Assembly: GCA_001404055.1 (NCBI GenBank)
Contig: CXTY01000036.1
Coordinates: 1 to 64,000 of the forward strand
Origin: Roseibium album
GTDB lineage: Bacteria > Pseudomonadota > Alphaproteobacteria > Rhizobiales > Stappiaceae
Direction of reading: 5' to 3'
Length of the DNA stretch: 64,000 nt
Part shown: one piece after another, positions 45,817-54,977 of the stretch
Position numbering within the stretch: the first letter of the stretch is position 1
Layout of the letters: each line of letters starts with the position of its first letter
The notes under the pieces: generated by a model
Told to the model about the DNA's origin: nothing
Seen by the model: only the letters and a program-made list of their open reading frames with translations
Databases searched by the model: none
Made by a program: the position numbers and the translations under genes

Positions 45817-47184
45817 TTAGGCCCGCTCAAACCCGCGAGCGATTTCGTAGTCCGTGACCGCCCGGTCAAATTCCTCAATTTCCCATTCCGCTGCGCGCGC
45901 GTAATGTTCAACGACTTCGTCGGTGAAAGCTTCACGCAGGAATTTCGATTTCCGCAAGGTTTCCCGTGCTTCTCGCAAGGTGTGCGGAATTTCTCTGGCG
46001 CGCTTGGCCTCGTAAACGTCGCCAGACGTCGGCGGATCAAGCGGCAGTTTTTCTTCAATACCTTTCAGGCCCGCTGCGATCATGACAGATAGCGCCAGAT
46101 AAGGGTTCAGATCCGACCCGCCGATGCGGCATTCAACACGCAAGCCCTTGGTACCCTCGCCGCACAGACGGAAACCAGCCGTTCGGTTATCGATGGACCA
46201 GACGGTTTTTGTCGGCGCAAAAGTGCCTTTCTGGAAACGCTTGTAGCTGTTGATATAGGGAGCCAGAAAGTAGGTGTACTCCGGCGCATATTTGATCAAT
46301 CCAGCCAGGTAGTGGCACATCATCTCCGACATGCCGTACTCGCCCTTTTCGTCGCAAAAGACGTTGTTGCCGTCTTTGTCGAACATGGACTGGTGCACAT
46401 GCGAGGAAGACCCGACCTTGTCGCTGCGCCACTTGGCCAGGAACGAAGCCGACCGGCCTTTGGCCCAGGAGATCTCTTTTACAGCCTGCTTGGCGATGGT
46501 GTGGAACTCTGCCGTGTCCAACGCCGGGGCATATTTTATGTTGAGTTCTTCCTGACCCGTTTCGGCTTCGCCCTTGGTGTTCTCGACCGGAATTCCCGCT
46601 TTGTAGAGATGATTGCGGATCGGACGCATGACGTCCTCTTCCTTGGTCGTCTGGAGGATGTGATAATCCTCGTTGTATCCGGAGATCGGCTCCAGATCAC
46701 GGAAACCGCTTTTGCGCATGTCGTCATAGCTTTTCTCGAACAGGAAGAACTCCAGTTCGGTCGCCATGATTGGCGTCAGGCCCAATTCATCAAGACGGGC
46801 AATTTGCCGTTTCAACATCGCGCGTGGTGAATGCGGAACGTCCTTGTGCGTGTGGTGATCCTGCACATCGCAGATCACCATGGCTGTTCCCTCAAGCCAC
46901 GGAACAAGACGAAGCGTTGCCAGATCCGGCTTCATGACATAGTCGCCATAACCGCCCGACCAGCTGGTCGCTGCAAAGCCTTCGACCGTGTACATTTCCA
47001 GGTCGGTCGCCAGCAAATAATTGCAGCAATGTGTCTCTTTGAAAGCACTGTCGACAAAGTGCTGGGCATGGAAGCGCTTGCCCATCAGCCGCCCTTGCAT
47101 GTCGACGATACACGTGAGCACCGTATCGATCTCGCCTGAAGAAACGAGAGTTTTCAGTGCGTCAAAAGTCAGGTTGCCAGGCAT
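45817..47184 (-). CDS. Glutamine-synthetase-family ligase (gamma-glutamyl-amine synthetase type)
   Basis: This 455-residue enzyme belongs to the glutamine synthetase superfamily: metal-site motif MATELEFFLF near residue 145, HVHQSMFD near 270, NSYKRFQKGTFAPT near 325 and the adenine-contact region RVECRIGGSDLNPYLA near 370. It has the opening of PuuA/IpuC-type enzymes that join glutamate to amines rather than to ammonia. It would start catabolism of an imported amine by forming a gamma-glutamyl amide. Neighbouring genes encode the transporter, aldehyde dehydrogenase, alcohol dehydrogenase and an amide hydrolase-like protein. The exact amine is unknown. Confidence 0.85.
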   Translation of the reverse strand: MPGNLTFDALKTLVSSGEIDTVLTCIVDMQGRLMGKRFHAQHFVDSAFKETHCCNYLLATDLEMYTVEGFAATSWSGGYGDYVMKPDLATLRLVPWLEGTAMVICDVQDHHTHKDVPHSPRAMLKRQIARLDELGLTPIMATELEFFLFEKSYDDMRKSGFRDLEPISGYNEDYHILQTTKEEDVMRPIRNHLYKAGIPVENTKGEAETGQEELNIKYAPALDTAEFHTIAKQAVKEISWAKGRSASFLAKWRSDKVGSSSHVHQSMFDKDGNNVFCDEKGEYGMSEMMCHYLAGLIKYAPEYTYFLAPYINSYKRFQKGTFAPTKTVWSIDNRTAGFRLCGEGTKGLRVECRIGGSDLNPYLALSVMIAAGLKGIEEKLPLDPPTSGDVYEAKRAREIPHTLREARETLRKSKFLREAFTDEVVEHYARAAEWEIEEFDRAVTDYEIARGFERA

Positions 47185-47281
47185 CTTCTAGTGTTCCCAG
47201 TTGGGCGGTCATTAGTTGGAAAGTCAAAGCCCCTGGCCCGGACTGATTTGATCCGGACCAGGAATAATGCTCACGATTGCA

Positions 47282-48331
47282 TTAGCTGTAGCGGTAAGGA
47301 CGCCCGGCTTTCTGCATGTCCGCGTTGTACTTCTTGAAGATATCGACAACTTTCGCCTTGAGCGGAGATTCAGAAGCGATCTCATCCCAGAAAGCTGTCG
47401 CAGCTTCTTCAACAGTTGCCCACTGTGCGTCAGGTATGGAGGTCAGCTCCATCTTGGTACCGTTCACGCGCAGAGCAGCTTCACCGCCCCAATACCACCA
47501 CTGACGATAATAATGAGAGGCATCCATTGCGAGCTGCAACAGAGTTTTCAGGTGATCCGGAAGTTCGTTCCAGCGCTCCTGATTGGCGAAGAAGGAACCT
47601 GCCCAGGCACCGGAGATGTTGTTGGTCAGGAAGTAGTTGGTCACGTCTGCCCAGCCAACAGTGTAATCTTCGGTGATGCCCGACCAGGCAACACCGTCAA
47701 GTTCACCGGTCTGAACAGCAACTTCAATGTCTTCCCACGGCAGGGTAACCGGTACAACACCGAACTGGCTCAGGAAACGACCAGCCGTCGGGAAGGTGAA
47801 GACGCGCTTGCCTTTCAGGTCTTCCAGGCTACGGATCGGGTCTTTGGTTGCGAAGTGACAAGGGTCCCAGGCACCAGCGGAAATGTGCTTCACGCCTACC
47901 TTGGCATATTCTTCTTCCCAGATTTCCTTGAGCCCGTACTGGTTGAACAGAACCGGCACATCAAGGGAATAGCGGGATGCGAACGGGAAGTAGCCGCCGA
48001 ACACTGTCAGTTCCGTCGGTGACGCCATGGAATCATCATCAGACTGCACGGCATCGATTGTGCCCTGCTGCATTGCACGGAACAATTCACCGGTCGGAAC
48101 CAGCTGATCAGCCGTGTAAAGCTCAATCACCATCTCACCGTTGGCTGCCTTGTTGAAGGCATCGATATGCGGCTTGATCACGTGCTCGGCCAATGCTGGA
48201 CCAGCATAAGTCTGCAGGCGCCACTTGATCTGTGTCTGGCCGTGAACGGCAGGAGCCGCGAGCGTGGTGGCACCGGCGGCAGCAACTGTGCCAACACCAG
48301 CTTTTTTCAGAAAATCACGTCTATTGGTCAT
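47282..48331 (-). CDS. TRAP transporter solute-binding protein DctP (amine-module)
   Basis: This 349-residue Tat-exported receptor has the signal NRRDFLKKAG, an Ala-rich segment and APAVHG cleavage near residue 31. Family marks are EDLKGKRVFTFPTAG near 165, with Arg at the expected carboxylate contact, and VQTGELDGVAWSG near 210. It binds an organic acid or zwitterion for the TRAP complex encoded by the two genes upstream on the same strand. The gene order on the transcript is FGase-like, DctQ, DctM, DctP, GS, ALDH, ADH. AGGGGAA lies before the ATG. Confidence 0.88.
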   Translation of the reverse strand: MTNRRDFLKKAGVGTVAAAGATTLAAPAVHGQTQIKWRLQTYAGPALAEHVIKPHIDAFNKAANGEMVIELYTADQLVPTGELFRAMQQGTIDAVQSDDDSMASPTELTVFGGYFPFASRYSLDVPVLFNQYGLKEIWEEEYAKVGVKHISAGAWDPCHFATKDPIRSLEDLKGKRVFTFPTAGRFLSQFGVVPVTLPWEDIEVAVQTGELDGVAWSGITEDYTVGWADVTNYFLTNNISGAWAGSFFANQERWNELPDHLKTLLQLAMDASHYYRQWWYWGGEAALRVNGTKMELTSIPDAQWATVEEAATAFWDEIASESPLKAKVVDIFKKYNADMQKAGRPYRYS

Positions 48332-48450
48332 CTTAAATTCCCCTAGTTTCGGTTACATTCCTTGCGGTCCGACCGTATTCCCGGCTCTGGTTAAACCGCT
48401 TACTCAACTCCGTTTAATCCGGATGTTGTTATTGTTGTCCCTCAACTCCG

Positions 48451-49791
48451 CTACCGCCCGTAAACTAGGTCCGGCAGCCAAAGCGCGATTTGCGGGAAAG
48501 TCATTACGAGCACCAGCGCAAGGATCATGACGAGGACAAATGGCGTGATTGAGCCATAGATGTCCCTCATCGTGATGTCCTTGGGCGCCATGGCTCGCAT
48601 CAAAAAGAGATTGTAGCCAAACGGCGGCGTCATATACGCAATCTGTGTTGTGATCGTGTAGAGCACGCCGTACCAGATCAAAACGTCACCGCGCGGCATG
48701 CCCAGGTCCAGTGTTCCGACCAGCGGCACATAGAGCGGTGCCACGATCACCAGCATCGCCGTATCATCCAGGAATGTCCCCATCACCAGGAAGGACAGCT
48801 GCATCAGGATCAGGATCATCCAGGGAGACAGTCCAAGCTGGTCGGTAAAGAGGTTCTCGATCGCCTTGACCGCACCCAGCCCATCAAACACCGCACCAAA
48901 ACCAAGCGCAGCAAGGATGATCCACATGAACATGCAGGAGATTCCAAGCGTGTTTTTCACGCAGAGTGTCAGGATACCCAGTGTCAGACGCCTTCGGACG
49001 ATCGAGGCAACCAGCGCCGTCAACGCACCGATGGCCGATGCTTCCACGAGGCTCGTATAACCCATTACGAACGGCACCATCATGGCCGCGAAGATTGCGA
49101 TCGGCAGGATGCCCGCAAGCAGAAGCCGATACTTTTCATGGCTCGACGCGTTGCGCTCTTCAGGAGGCAATGCGGGGCCAAGTTCAGGCTGCGCCTTGCA
49201 CCTGACAGCGATGTAAAAAATGAACATCGCTGCCATCATCAAGCCAGGCAAAATACCGGCAAGCCAGAGTTGACCGACAGGCGCGCGCGCGATCATTGCG
49301 TATAGAACCAGAACGACGGAAGGCGGCACAAGTATGCCCAAGGACGACCCTGCCTGGATCACCCCCGTCACCATGCGCTTGTCGTATTTTCGCTTCAAAA
49401 GCTCAGGCAATGCGATTGTCGCACCGATCGCCATTCCGGCAACCGAAAGTCCGTTCATTGCTGAAATCAGAACCATCAGCAGGATCGTACCGATGGCAAG
49501 ACCACCGTTTATCGGCCCCATCCAGACATGGAACATCTTGTAGAGATCGTCGGCAATCTTGGTTTCCGACAGGATATAGCCCATGAAGATGAACATTGGC
49601 AGCGTCAGCAGCGGATACCACTTCATCAGCTTCATGGCTGCCGAGAACGGAATATCTCCACCGCCAGTACCCCAAAGCGAAAGCGCCGCGACTGCCGCAA
49701 TGGCACCAATGGCACCGAAAACGCGCTGCCCGGTCAGGAGCATCAGCATCATCGACGAGAACATGAGAAGAGCGATCAACTCATAGGACAT
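48451..49791 (-). CDS. TRAP transporter large permease DctM (amine-module)
   Basis: This 446-residue multi-helix permease of ordinary DctM length has the motifs GMAIGATIALPELLKR near residue 125, AGSSLGILVPPSVVLVLYAMIAR near 150 and TTQIAYMTPPFGYNLFLMRA near 395. Its start overlaps the dctQ stop (ATGA), so translation is coupled. About 120 bases separate it from the binding-protein gene downstream, and I see no strong terminator there. Confidence 0.9.
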   Translation of the reverse strand: MSYELIALLMFSSMMLMLLTGQRVFGAIGAIAAVAALSLWGTGGGDIPFSAAMKLMKWYPLLTLPMFIFMGYILSETKIADDLYKMFHVWMGPINGGLAIGTILLMVLISAMNGLSVAGMAIGATIALPELLKRKYDKRMVTGVIQAGSSLGILVPPSVVLVLYAMIARAPVGQLWLAGILPGLMMAAMFIFYIAVRCKAQPELGPALPPEERNASSHEKYRLLLAGILPIAIFAAMMVPFVMGYTSLVEASAIGALTALVASIVRRRLTLGILTLCVKNTLGISCMFMWIILAALGFGAVFDGLGAVKAIENLFTDQLGLSPWMILILMQLSFLVMGTFLDDTAMLVIVAPLYVPLVGTLDLGMPRGDVLIWYGVLYTITTQIAYMTPPFGYNLFLMRAMAPKDITMRDIYGSITPFVLVMILALVLVMTFPQIALWLPDLVYGR

Positions 49792-50387
49792 CAGATCGTC
49801 TCTCCCTTGATACGGGCGATATCTTTCAGGAGTTCAGAGACGGCCTGCAGAAGCATCAGGAAAAATCCAAAAATCATGACAAATTTGACCGGCCATAGGT
49901 AAGGCCGCCATGCAGTCGGGCTGCGCTCGATATAACCAAGCTTCTCGCCTGCGGCCTCAGGCCCGCCAGTCACAAAAGCGACAATCAGGTCCCAGTAAAA
50001 AACGAAAGGTTCCTTGCCGAAATACCCGAGGGAATAGGCGGTCGAGTTCAGCGCGCCATAAAGAAGTACGCCCAGATAGAAAATCAGCAGAAGCACGGTA
50101 AATGCGTCAACCCAGGCTTTTTTCTTCACACTCCATTCGGCGTAGAAAAGGTCCATCCGGACATTGGAGCCGAGCTGAACCGAGTAGGGTCCACCGAGGA
50201 TATAGTAAGCCACCATCGCAAACTGGGCGACTTCCAGCGTCCAGAGAGAGGGGTTGAAGAATGTCTTTGAAATCGACGACCAGAGCAAAATCGCGGCCAT
50301 CACGAAGATACCCCACATGATGATCCTGCCCAGGCCTCGATTGAAACCGTCAACCAGACGAACATAGAGGCAAGCTGCTTTACGCAT
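49791..50387 (-). CDS. TRAP transporter small permease DctQ (amine-module)
   Basis: This 198-residue membrane protein has four helices (about 22-42, 55-75, 95-115 and 165-185). The family motif region is YYILGGPYSVQLGSNVRMDLFY near residue 66. It is longer than the hut-linked DctQ because of a loop between helices 3 and 4 (about 120-160). The start at 50387 has GGAGG five bases upstream and overlaps the stop of the FGase-like gene by eight bases. Confidence 0.88.
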   Translation of the reverse strand: MRKAACLYVRLVDGFNRGLGRIIMWGIFVMAAILLWSSISKTFFNPSLWTLEVAQFAMVAYYILGGPYSVQLGSNVRMDLFYAEWSVKKKAWVDAFTVLLLIFYLGVLLYGALNSTAYSLGYFGKEPFVFYWDLIVAFVTGGPEAAGEKLGYIERSPTAWRPYLWPVKFVMIFGFFLMLLQAVSELLKDIARIKGETI

Positions 50388-51177
50388 CTGCGCCTCCATT
50401 GCTGTCTGCAAAGCCAGCTTGAGCTGCACGCGCCAGGATCGGCGCCAGCATGTTGGTCCAATTTGCTTCTTCTGCTGCTGTTTTGACTTCGTCGTTCCGA
50501 ATTTCAATCATCAGGCAGGGCAGTTGTCGGTCTTCGCCGTGGCGGCGGATGGTGTAATAGACCCCATCAGACGGCGCATAGGGTTCGTTGTCACCGACAG
50601 TCAGATCCCCGCGCGCCTTCAGATCTGCAACGACCGGATCCGATAAACGGCGATCGTTATCTGAAATCAGTCCGATCTCCCAAGGCCTGCTATTGCCCTT
50701 ATAGACCGGTGTAAAGGAATGAACGGAAACAACAGCGGTTGGAATGCCAAGGTCCTTGCGCCGGTTTAGCAATTTGTCGATCGCCTTGTGAAAAGGCCTG
50801 TGCGCTAGATTGAGCCGGAAAGCCTTCTCATCGGCGGAAAGGTCCTGGTTACCCGCAATCTGTGTTGTTTCACTCAGACACGGGATCAGGTCGGCACGGC
50901 TCTCTTCCCGGTTACAATCGATGATCAATCTCGAAACAGTGGTGTAGACCAGCGGCGAGTCCAGGCTTTCCGACAGGCCCTTGGCGACGCCCAAAGCACC
51001 CGGATCCCAGGCAATATGCGCGGACTTGTCAGCCTCCGAAACACCGAGCGATGTATCATAGGGAGGTGGAAAAAAATTCGAAGCATGGTCGCAGACCAAC
51101 ACAAAAGGGCCTTTCCCTTCTGCGTTTTCCACCGTGACAGCCCTGGCCATTCCGCCTGTCAAAGGGCTCACTCCCAT
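50380..51177 (-). CDS. N-formylglutamate amidohydrolase family protein (amine-module)
   Basis: This 265-residue protein of the FGase family has VLVCDHASNFFP near residue 27, the SRLIIDCNREES metal-site segment near 82 and VVSVHSFTPVY near 145. It differs clearly from HutG encoded in the same window. It heads the operon with the TRAP and gamma-glutamyl genes, so it more likely cleaves a gamma-glutamyl or N-acyl amide than formylglutamate (inference). It is divergent from the RpiR regulator. The start at 51177 has a G-rich site; an internal ATG at 51150 is a less likely alternative. Confidence 0.85.
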   Translation of the reverse strand: MGVSPLTGGMARAVTVENAEGKGPFVLVCDHASNFFPPPYDTSLGVSEADKSAHIAWDPGALGVAKGLSESLDSPLVYTTVSRLIIDCNREESRADLIPCLSETTQIAGNQDLSADEKAFRLNLAHRPFHKAIDKLLNRRKDLGIPTAVVSVHSFTPVYKGNSRPWEIGLISDNDRRLSDPVVADLKARGDLTVGDNEPYAPSDGVYYTIRRHGEDRQLPCLMIEIRNDEVKTAAEEANWTNMLAPILARAAQAGFADSNGGADA

Positions 51178-51212
51178 TCCCCACTCCCCGAAAAACCTTC
51201 GCCGGATTTTTT

Positions 51213-51267
51213 TGTAATGTTTATTACAGGATTGCCGACTTTAATAAGATCTGTAATATTTGATACG
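51213..51267. promoter_or_regulatory. Putative RpiR operator between divergent operons
   Basis: A perfect inverted repeat TGTAAT-GTTT-ATTACA lies at 51213-51228 and a second partial copy starting TGTAATATTT at 51252. These resemble known RpiR/HexR operators of the TGTAAT...ATTACA type. Their position between the FGase-like operon and the RpiR gene fits autoregulation and pathway control. Confidence 0.6.
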
Positions 51268-51326
51268 CAGATGAAGCTGCTGTCAAATGAAATTCGACGT
51301 GGTGGAACACAAAAAGGCACATTCAT

Positions 51327-52196
51327 ATGGAACGCCCTCTTCTGGACGACATTCGGGACCGGCTGGACGAATTTACCGTGACTGAAAAGAAGGCAGCCCA
51401 CGCTCTAATGGCGAACTATCCGATGCAGGGATTGGGAACCGTTGCCAACTTTGCAGAGGCTGCAGGTGTCAGCTCTCCGACAATCCTCCGGTTTGTTGCC
51501 AGATTGGGGTTTCCGGGCTTTGCCGAGTTCCAGAAAAAGCTTCGGGGTGAACTGGAAAGCCAGTTGAACTCACCGCTTGCACGCAGCGCGGAGCTTGCTG
51601 ACGACCCGAAAGGTGATCCCCATGTGGGTCAACTTCTGGAAAATGTCCGGGAAACCTTTGCGCATCTGCCCAAGGCCGAGATAACGGGGCTCGTCAAGCT
51701 ACTTTCCGATGAACGCAAGGCCATCCATGTGATCGGTGGCCGCTTCACTGACGGTCTGGCGCGTTACATGGCGGCTCATCTGAGAATCGTCCGCCCCAAC
51801 GTCACGCATATTGCCGGCCAGCAGGGAAACTGGCTGGATCAACTCATCGGGCTTGGCCCGAAGGACGTCGTGCTGGTGTTTGATATTCGACGCTATCAGG
51901 CTGAAATCATCCAGTTTGCCAAGGCCGCTGCAAAACAGGGCGCTACAGTCGCCTTGGTTACTGACAGCTGGATGTCGCCTGTTGGGCGCATTGCAAGTCA
52001 CGTGCTGCCAGCGCGTGTTGCGGTCCCCTCACCCTGGGATTCTTCACTGGCGCTGATGGCAATCGCAGAAGTGCTGATTGCCGGAGTGACCCGCGAAAAT
52101 CAACAGAGCGCACAAGAGCGCATGCGTGCCCTCGAAGCGCTGCGAAATGAAATTGACCCTTCAACGGAAGACAGAGGGACAGGGCCGGATATCTGA
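51327..52196 (+). CDS. MurR/RpiR family transcriptional regulator
   Basis: This 289-residue regulator has an N-terminal helix-turn-helix of RpiR type (about residues 1-77, with TVANFAEAAGVSSPTILRFVARLGFPGF) and a C-terminal SIS domain (about 120-260) that binds a phosphosugar or similar metabolite (AIHVIGGRFTDGLARYMA and SPVGRIASHVLPARV). It is divergent from the TRAP and gamma-glutamyl operon and probably represses it through the palindromes at 51213-51267. The ATG at 51327 is the first in frame. Confidence 0.9.
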   Translation: MERPLLDDIRDRLDEFTVTEKKAAHALMANYPMQGLGTVANFAEAAGVSSPTILRFVARLGFPGFAEFQKKLRGELESQLNSPLARSAELADDPKGDPHVGQLLENVRETFAHLPKAEITGLVKLLSDERKAIHVIGGRFTDGLARYMAAHLRIVRPNVTHIAGQQGNWLDQLIGLGPKDVVLVFDIRRYQAEIIQFAKAAAKQGATVALVTDSWMSPVGRIASHVLPARVAVPSPWDSSLALMAIAEVLIAGVTRENQQSAQERMRALEALRNEIDPSTEDRGTGPDI

Positions 52197-52373
52197 AAAC
52201 ACCACGGCTTCAAAAAGGTGGGCATGACAGCAGAAAGTAGAATTGCGCAAAGGTGGGACAATCGAATGATCTTATGATTGGACCAATTTAGCTGGTCGAA
52301 TAGCGACCATGATCTAAAGGGCTGAGATAACCGAACTCGATTTTTTACAAAAACAAATTTTCAAGAGCGGCAT

Positions 52374-53279
52374 ATGAGTGGGGCAACAGTTGACAACGTG
52401 ATCGGCATATATGGAAGCGGAACTGCGTTCGGTTTCGCGCTGCAGACAGGCAACAGGCGCTGTGACGCACATCTGGACCTGACTGACCTTCACTCCGATC
52501 TTTCATCAGTAATAGAAACAATTCAGACCGGCCTGCGATCACTCGCAGACAAGGCGAAGGTCGATATTGCCTTCCTTGAAGACGTGCCGACCTATCTTGG
52601 GCTATCGGGTATCAACAGCTTGCAAGATGCTGAAACGGTCAAGTCAGGTTTATCTTTGAAGCACGCGGTTGTTGAAGACGATCGACGAAGTGTGGTCACC
52701 GGCGCACTTGGCACGGAAAATGGTTCAGTTGTGTCAATCGGTACCGGTTCATTTGTGTCGCGACAGATCAACGGCGAAGCACGACTGATCGGTGGATATG
52801 GCACTGTGCTGGGAAATGAAGCTTCAGGCAGCTGGCTCGGAAAAAAACTGCTTGAACGCGTCCTCCACTGCGAAGACGGCCTGGTTAAGTCCAGCGCGAT
52901 CATCCGGAACACCTGGGAAACGTTTGACGGGGCGCCAGATAAACTCATGGACTTCGCTCAGTCAGCCAGCCCGGGAGAGTTTGCAACATTTGCACCCGCA
53001 ATCACTGACGCAGCTCACAAAGAGGACCCAAACGCCCGATACCTGATGCGTCTGGGTACAGCCTACATCAAGCGCAGCCTTGAAACACTCGAGTACAGGC
53101 CAGGTGAGGTCATTTGCCTGATAGGCGAATTTGCAGAGGAATATGCTGCTCTTTTGCCCAAACCCATTTCTGAAGGTCTGCGGCGACCAAAGGGAACCCC
53201 TTTGGATGGAGCCATTCAACTCGCTCAAAAGCTGAGTTCAGCCGGGTTGGGGTCATCCGGATCATCGAACAGTGTATAG
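52374..53279 (+). CDS. BadF/BcrA-type ATPase-fold protein with degenerate kinase motifs
   Basis: This 301-residue protein resembles alphaproteobacterial N-acetylglucosamine kinases of the BadF/BadG/BcrA family: YLGLSGINS near residue 75, GSVVSIGTGSFVSR near 118 and GGYGTVLGNEASGSWLGKKLL near 140 are well conserved. However, the first phosphate motif, normally DGGGT, reads YGSGT at residues 14-18, and the adenosine motif GGL reads GEF near 245. Loss of the metal-binding aspartate argues for a catalytically impaired or regulatory protein. It is downstream of the RpiR gene and may be co-expressed with it. Confidence 0.75.
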   Translation: MSGATVDNVIGIYGSGTAFGFALQTGNRRCDAHLDLTDLHSDLSSVIETIQTGLRSLADKAKVDIAFLEDVPTYLGLSGINSLQDAETVKSGLSLKHAVVEDDRRSVVTGALGTENGSVVSIGTGSFVSRQINGEARLIGGYGTVLGNEASGSWLGKKLLERVLHCEDGLVKSSAIIRNTWETFDGAPDKLMDFAQSASPGEFATFAPAITDAAHKEDPNARYLMRLGTAYIKRSLETLEYRPGEVICLIGEFAEEYAALLPKPISEGLRRPKGTPLDGAIQLAQKLSSAGLGSSGSSNSV

Positions 53280-53304
53280 ACAGCTTGAACCAAGTCAGGT
53301 TCAG

Positions 53305-53326
53305 TCGGGTGGTCGGAACCACCCGA
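53305..53326. terminator. Hairpin between convergent genes
   Basis: Perfect 9-base arms TCGGGTGGT and ACCACCCGA enclose a 4-base loop, between the stop of the BadF-like gene and the end of the BlaR1-like gene. No T-run of note; it probably serves both directions. Confidence 0.55.
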
Positions 53327-53336
53327 ACACCATGCC

Positions 53337-54491
53337 TTAGTTAGGGCGTTGCCCAACCGTATTGATTGTTTCCAGTCGTTCAAGATTGATGATCGCTGAA
53401 AGCATCAGTCGGTCCTGGCTCCAGTCAGCCGGTTTTTGGATCGACAAAGCCGACACGAAAATGATCGCGATCATTGGCAGAACAACAAGACCCAGCACAC
53501 CCCAATGCGGACGAACCCTGCCGGTGTCCAACAGCGCTTCAACGCGCCTGCGGAGCTTTTGCGAGGGCGAACGTCTCAGCAACCGATCCTGGACTTCAAG
53601 CAGGGCAACAGCGGCCACGCTGCCTGTGCGATCACGGGCAATCTGCTCCTGCCGCTTCTTCAGGCCAGATTGCGCTGCCCGCAAGAGACACATGCAATAG
53701 GACCTGAGATCCACGTTACCATTTTCAGTGACTTTCTGGTCGCAGGCAAGCTCACGGAGCCGTTCCACTTCCGACTTCCAGACATAATAGAACGGGTTCC
53801 AGAAGAACAACGGACGCAGCATTTCCAGTCCGATTTCCCATGCAACGTCACCTTGCCGCAAGTGCTGGAACTCATGTTTTAGCACAAGCTTCAAATCGTC
53901 GGGTTCAGCAAGAAGATCTGACGGTATCACTACATAGTGACGGAACAGACCGCGCGCAGAAAACGGCACCAGTGCGAAATCAGACAAGAGCAACTGAACG
54001 CGCCCAAGCCGCCGCCAGCTATGACAACCAGACAGCATGCGGTTCAAGCGGACAAAACTGGAAACCAGACGCAGACTGAAGTAAGCAAAGCCGGCAAACA
54101 GGAACAAGGCGATCCCGATACCCAAACCCGGTGCCATCGTCAGAATGCTTTCAGTCAGACGGGCGCGCAGCCCAAGAAGAGACTGAAAATCCTCTGCTGG
54201 AATGGCGATGCCACCGCGCAAATATTGCGAAACTGCATAGTCCGCCAGGTTGACCGACATTGCAGATGGTACAACTTCGGAAACCAGCATGTGCTGATAG
54301 ACAACAGCAGCGAACGGCGACAGGATAAAAATGGCAAAAAGCCCGTTCAGAAGTCCAAGTTGCACTGTGAATGCAAGCTTGTTTCCGAAACGGGCTATCA
54401 ACACCTTCACTGCCAACCACACCAAAGCCGTGATGGCGAGTGTGATATTCAGATCGAAGTAAACATCAAAAACCTGGTTAAGTAGCGTCAT
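53337..54491 (-). CDS. BlaR1/MecR1-type M56 zinc metallopeptidase sensor
   Basis: This 384-residue membrane protein has helices in the first 180 residues and an M56 peptidase domain with the zinc motif HEFQHLRQGD near residue 208 and a downstream glutamate in ERLRELACDQ near 250. Such proteins sense a signal and cleave the partner BlaI repressor. The extracellular beta-lactam-binding domain of staphylococcal BlaR1 is absent, so a different stimulus is likely. The start at 54491 overlaps the BlaI-type gene and has a GGAGGA site. The C-terminal residues form one more helix. Confidence 0.85.
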   Translation of the reverse strand: MTLLNQVFDVYFDLNITLAITALVWLAVKVLIARFGNKLAFTVQLGLLNGLFAIFILSPFAAVVYQHMLVSEVVPSAMSVNLADYAVSQYLRGGIAIPAEDFQSLLGLRARLTESILTMAPGLGIGIALFLFAGFAYFSLRLVSSFVRLNRMLSGCHSWRRLGRVQLLLSDFALVPFSARGLFRHYVVIPSDLLAEPDDLKLVLKHEFQHLRQGDVAWEIGLEMLRPLFFWNPFYYVWKSEVERLRELACDQKVTENGNVDLRSYCMCLLRAAQSGLKKRQEQIARDRTGSVAAVALLEVQDRLLRRSPSQKLRRRVEALLDTGRVRPHWGVLGLVVLPMIAIIFVSALSIQKPADWSQDRLMLSAIINLERLETINTVGQRPN

Positions 54492-54873
54492 CTGTCCTCC
54501 TCCTGACCAGTAACGCTCGAATCTTTTCCAGTTCGTCCTCCGACAGTTCGTATTCGTCGACGAGACGCGCGACGAGCGAAGCCGGCGTACCGTCAAACAA
54601 TTTTTCTGAGAGATTACGAAGAGAACGGGACTGGTAGGTATCCTTGGTCAGCCGTGGGGAATAGATGAATGTTTTGCCTTCTTTGCGACTGTCCACGAAC
54701 CCTTTTTCATCCAGTATCCGCATGATCGTGGCACAGGACGTATAGGCAAGTTTTCTCTCCGGCGGAAGACATGCCAAGATGTCCCGCACAGAACCTTCGC
54801 CGATTTTCCAGAGTTCTGTCATGAACTCCAGTTCGACTTCGGTCAAAAACTCGTTGCTTTTACGCTTTCTCAT
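54478..54873 (-). CDS. BlaI/MecI-family transcriptional repressor
   Basis: This 131-residue winged-helix repressor opens with LTEVELEFMTELWKIGEGSVRDILACLP, followed by YTSCATIMRILDEKGFVDSRKEGKTFIYSP as the wing, and has a C-terminal dimerisation helix (TPASLVARLVDEYELSEDELEKIRALL). It is normally inactivated by cleavage by the coupled M56 sensor. It overlaps that gene, forming the usual I-R1 pair. No beta-lactamase or penicillin-binding-protein gene lies nearby, so its target operon is elsewhere or unknown. Confidence 0.88.
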   Translation of the reverse strand: MRKRKSNEFLTEVELEFMTELWKIGEGSVRDILACLPPERKLAYTSCATIMRILDEKGFVDSRKEGKTFIYSPRLTKDTYQSRSLRNLSEKLFDGTPASLVARLVDEYELSEDELEKIRALLVRRRTDDAT

Positions 54874-54977
54874 TTCAGTCCTGTGTCACTAGCGGAATGG
54901 ATGTGGCTCACAACATCTATTCTTGCACTATCTTTCGGGAAATATCTATTTCCTTCGTTGGAAAATCTTCGGGTATC

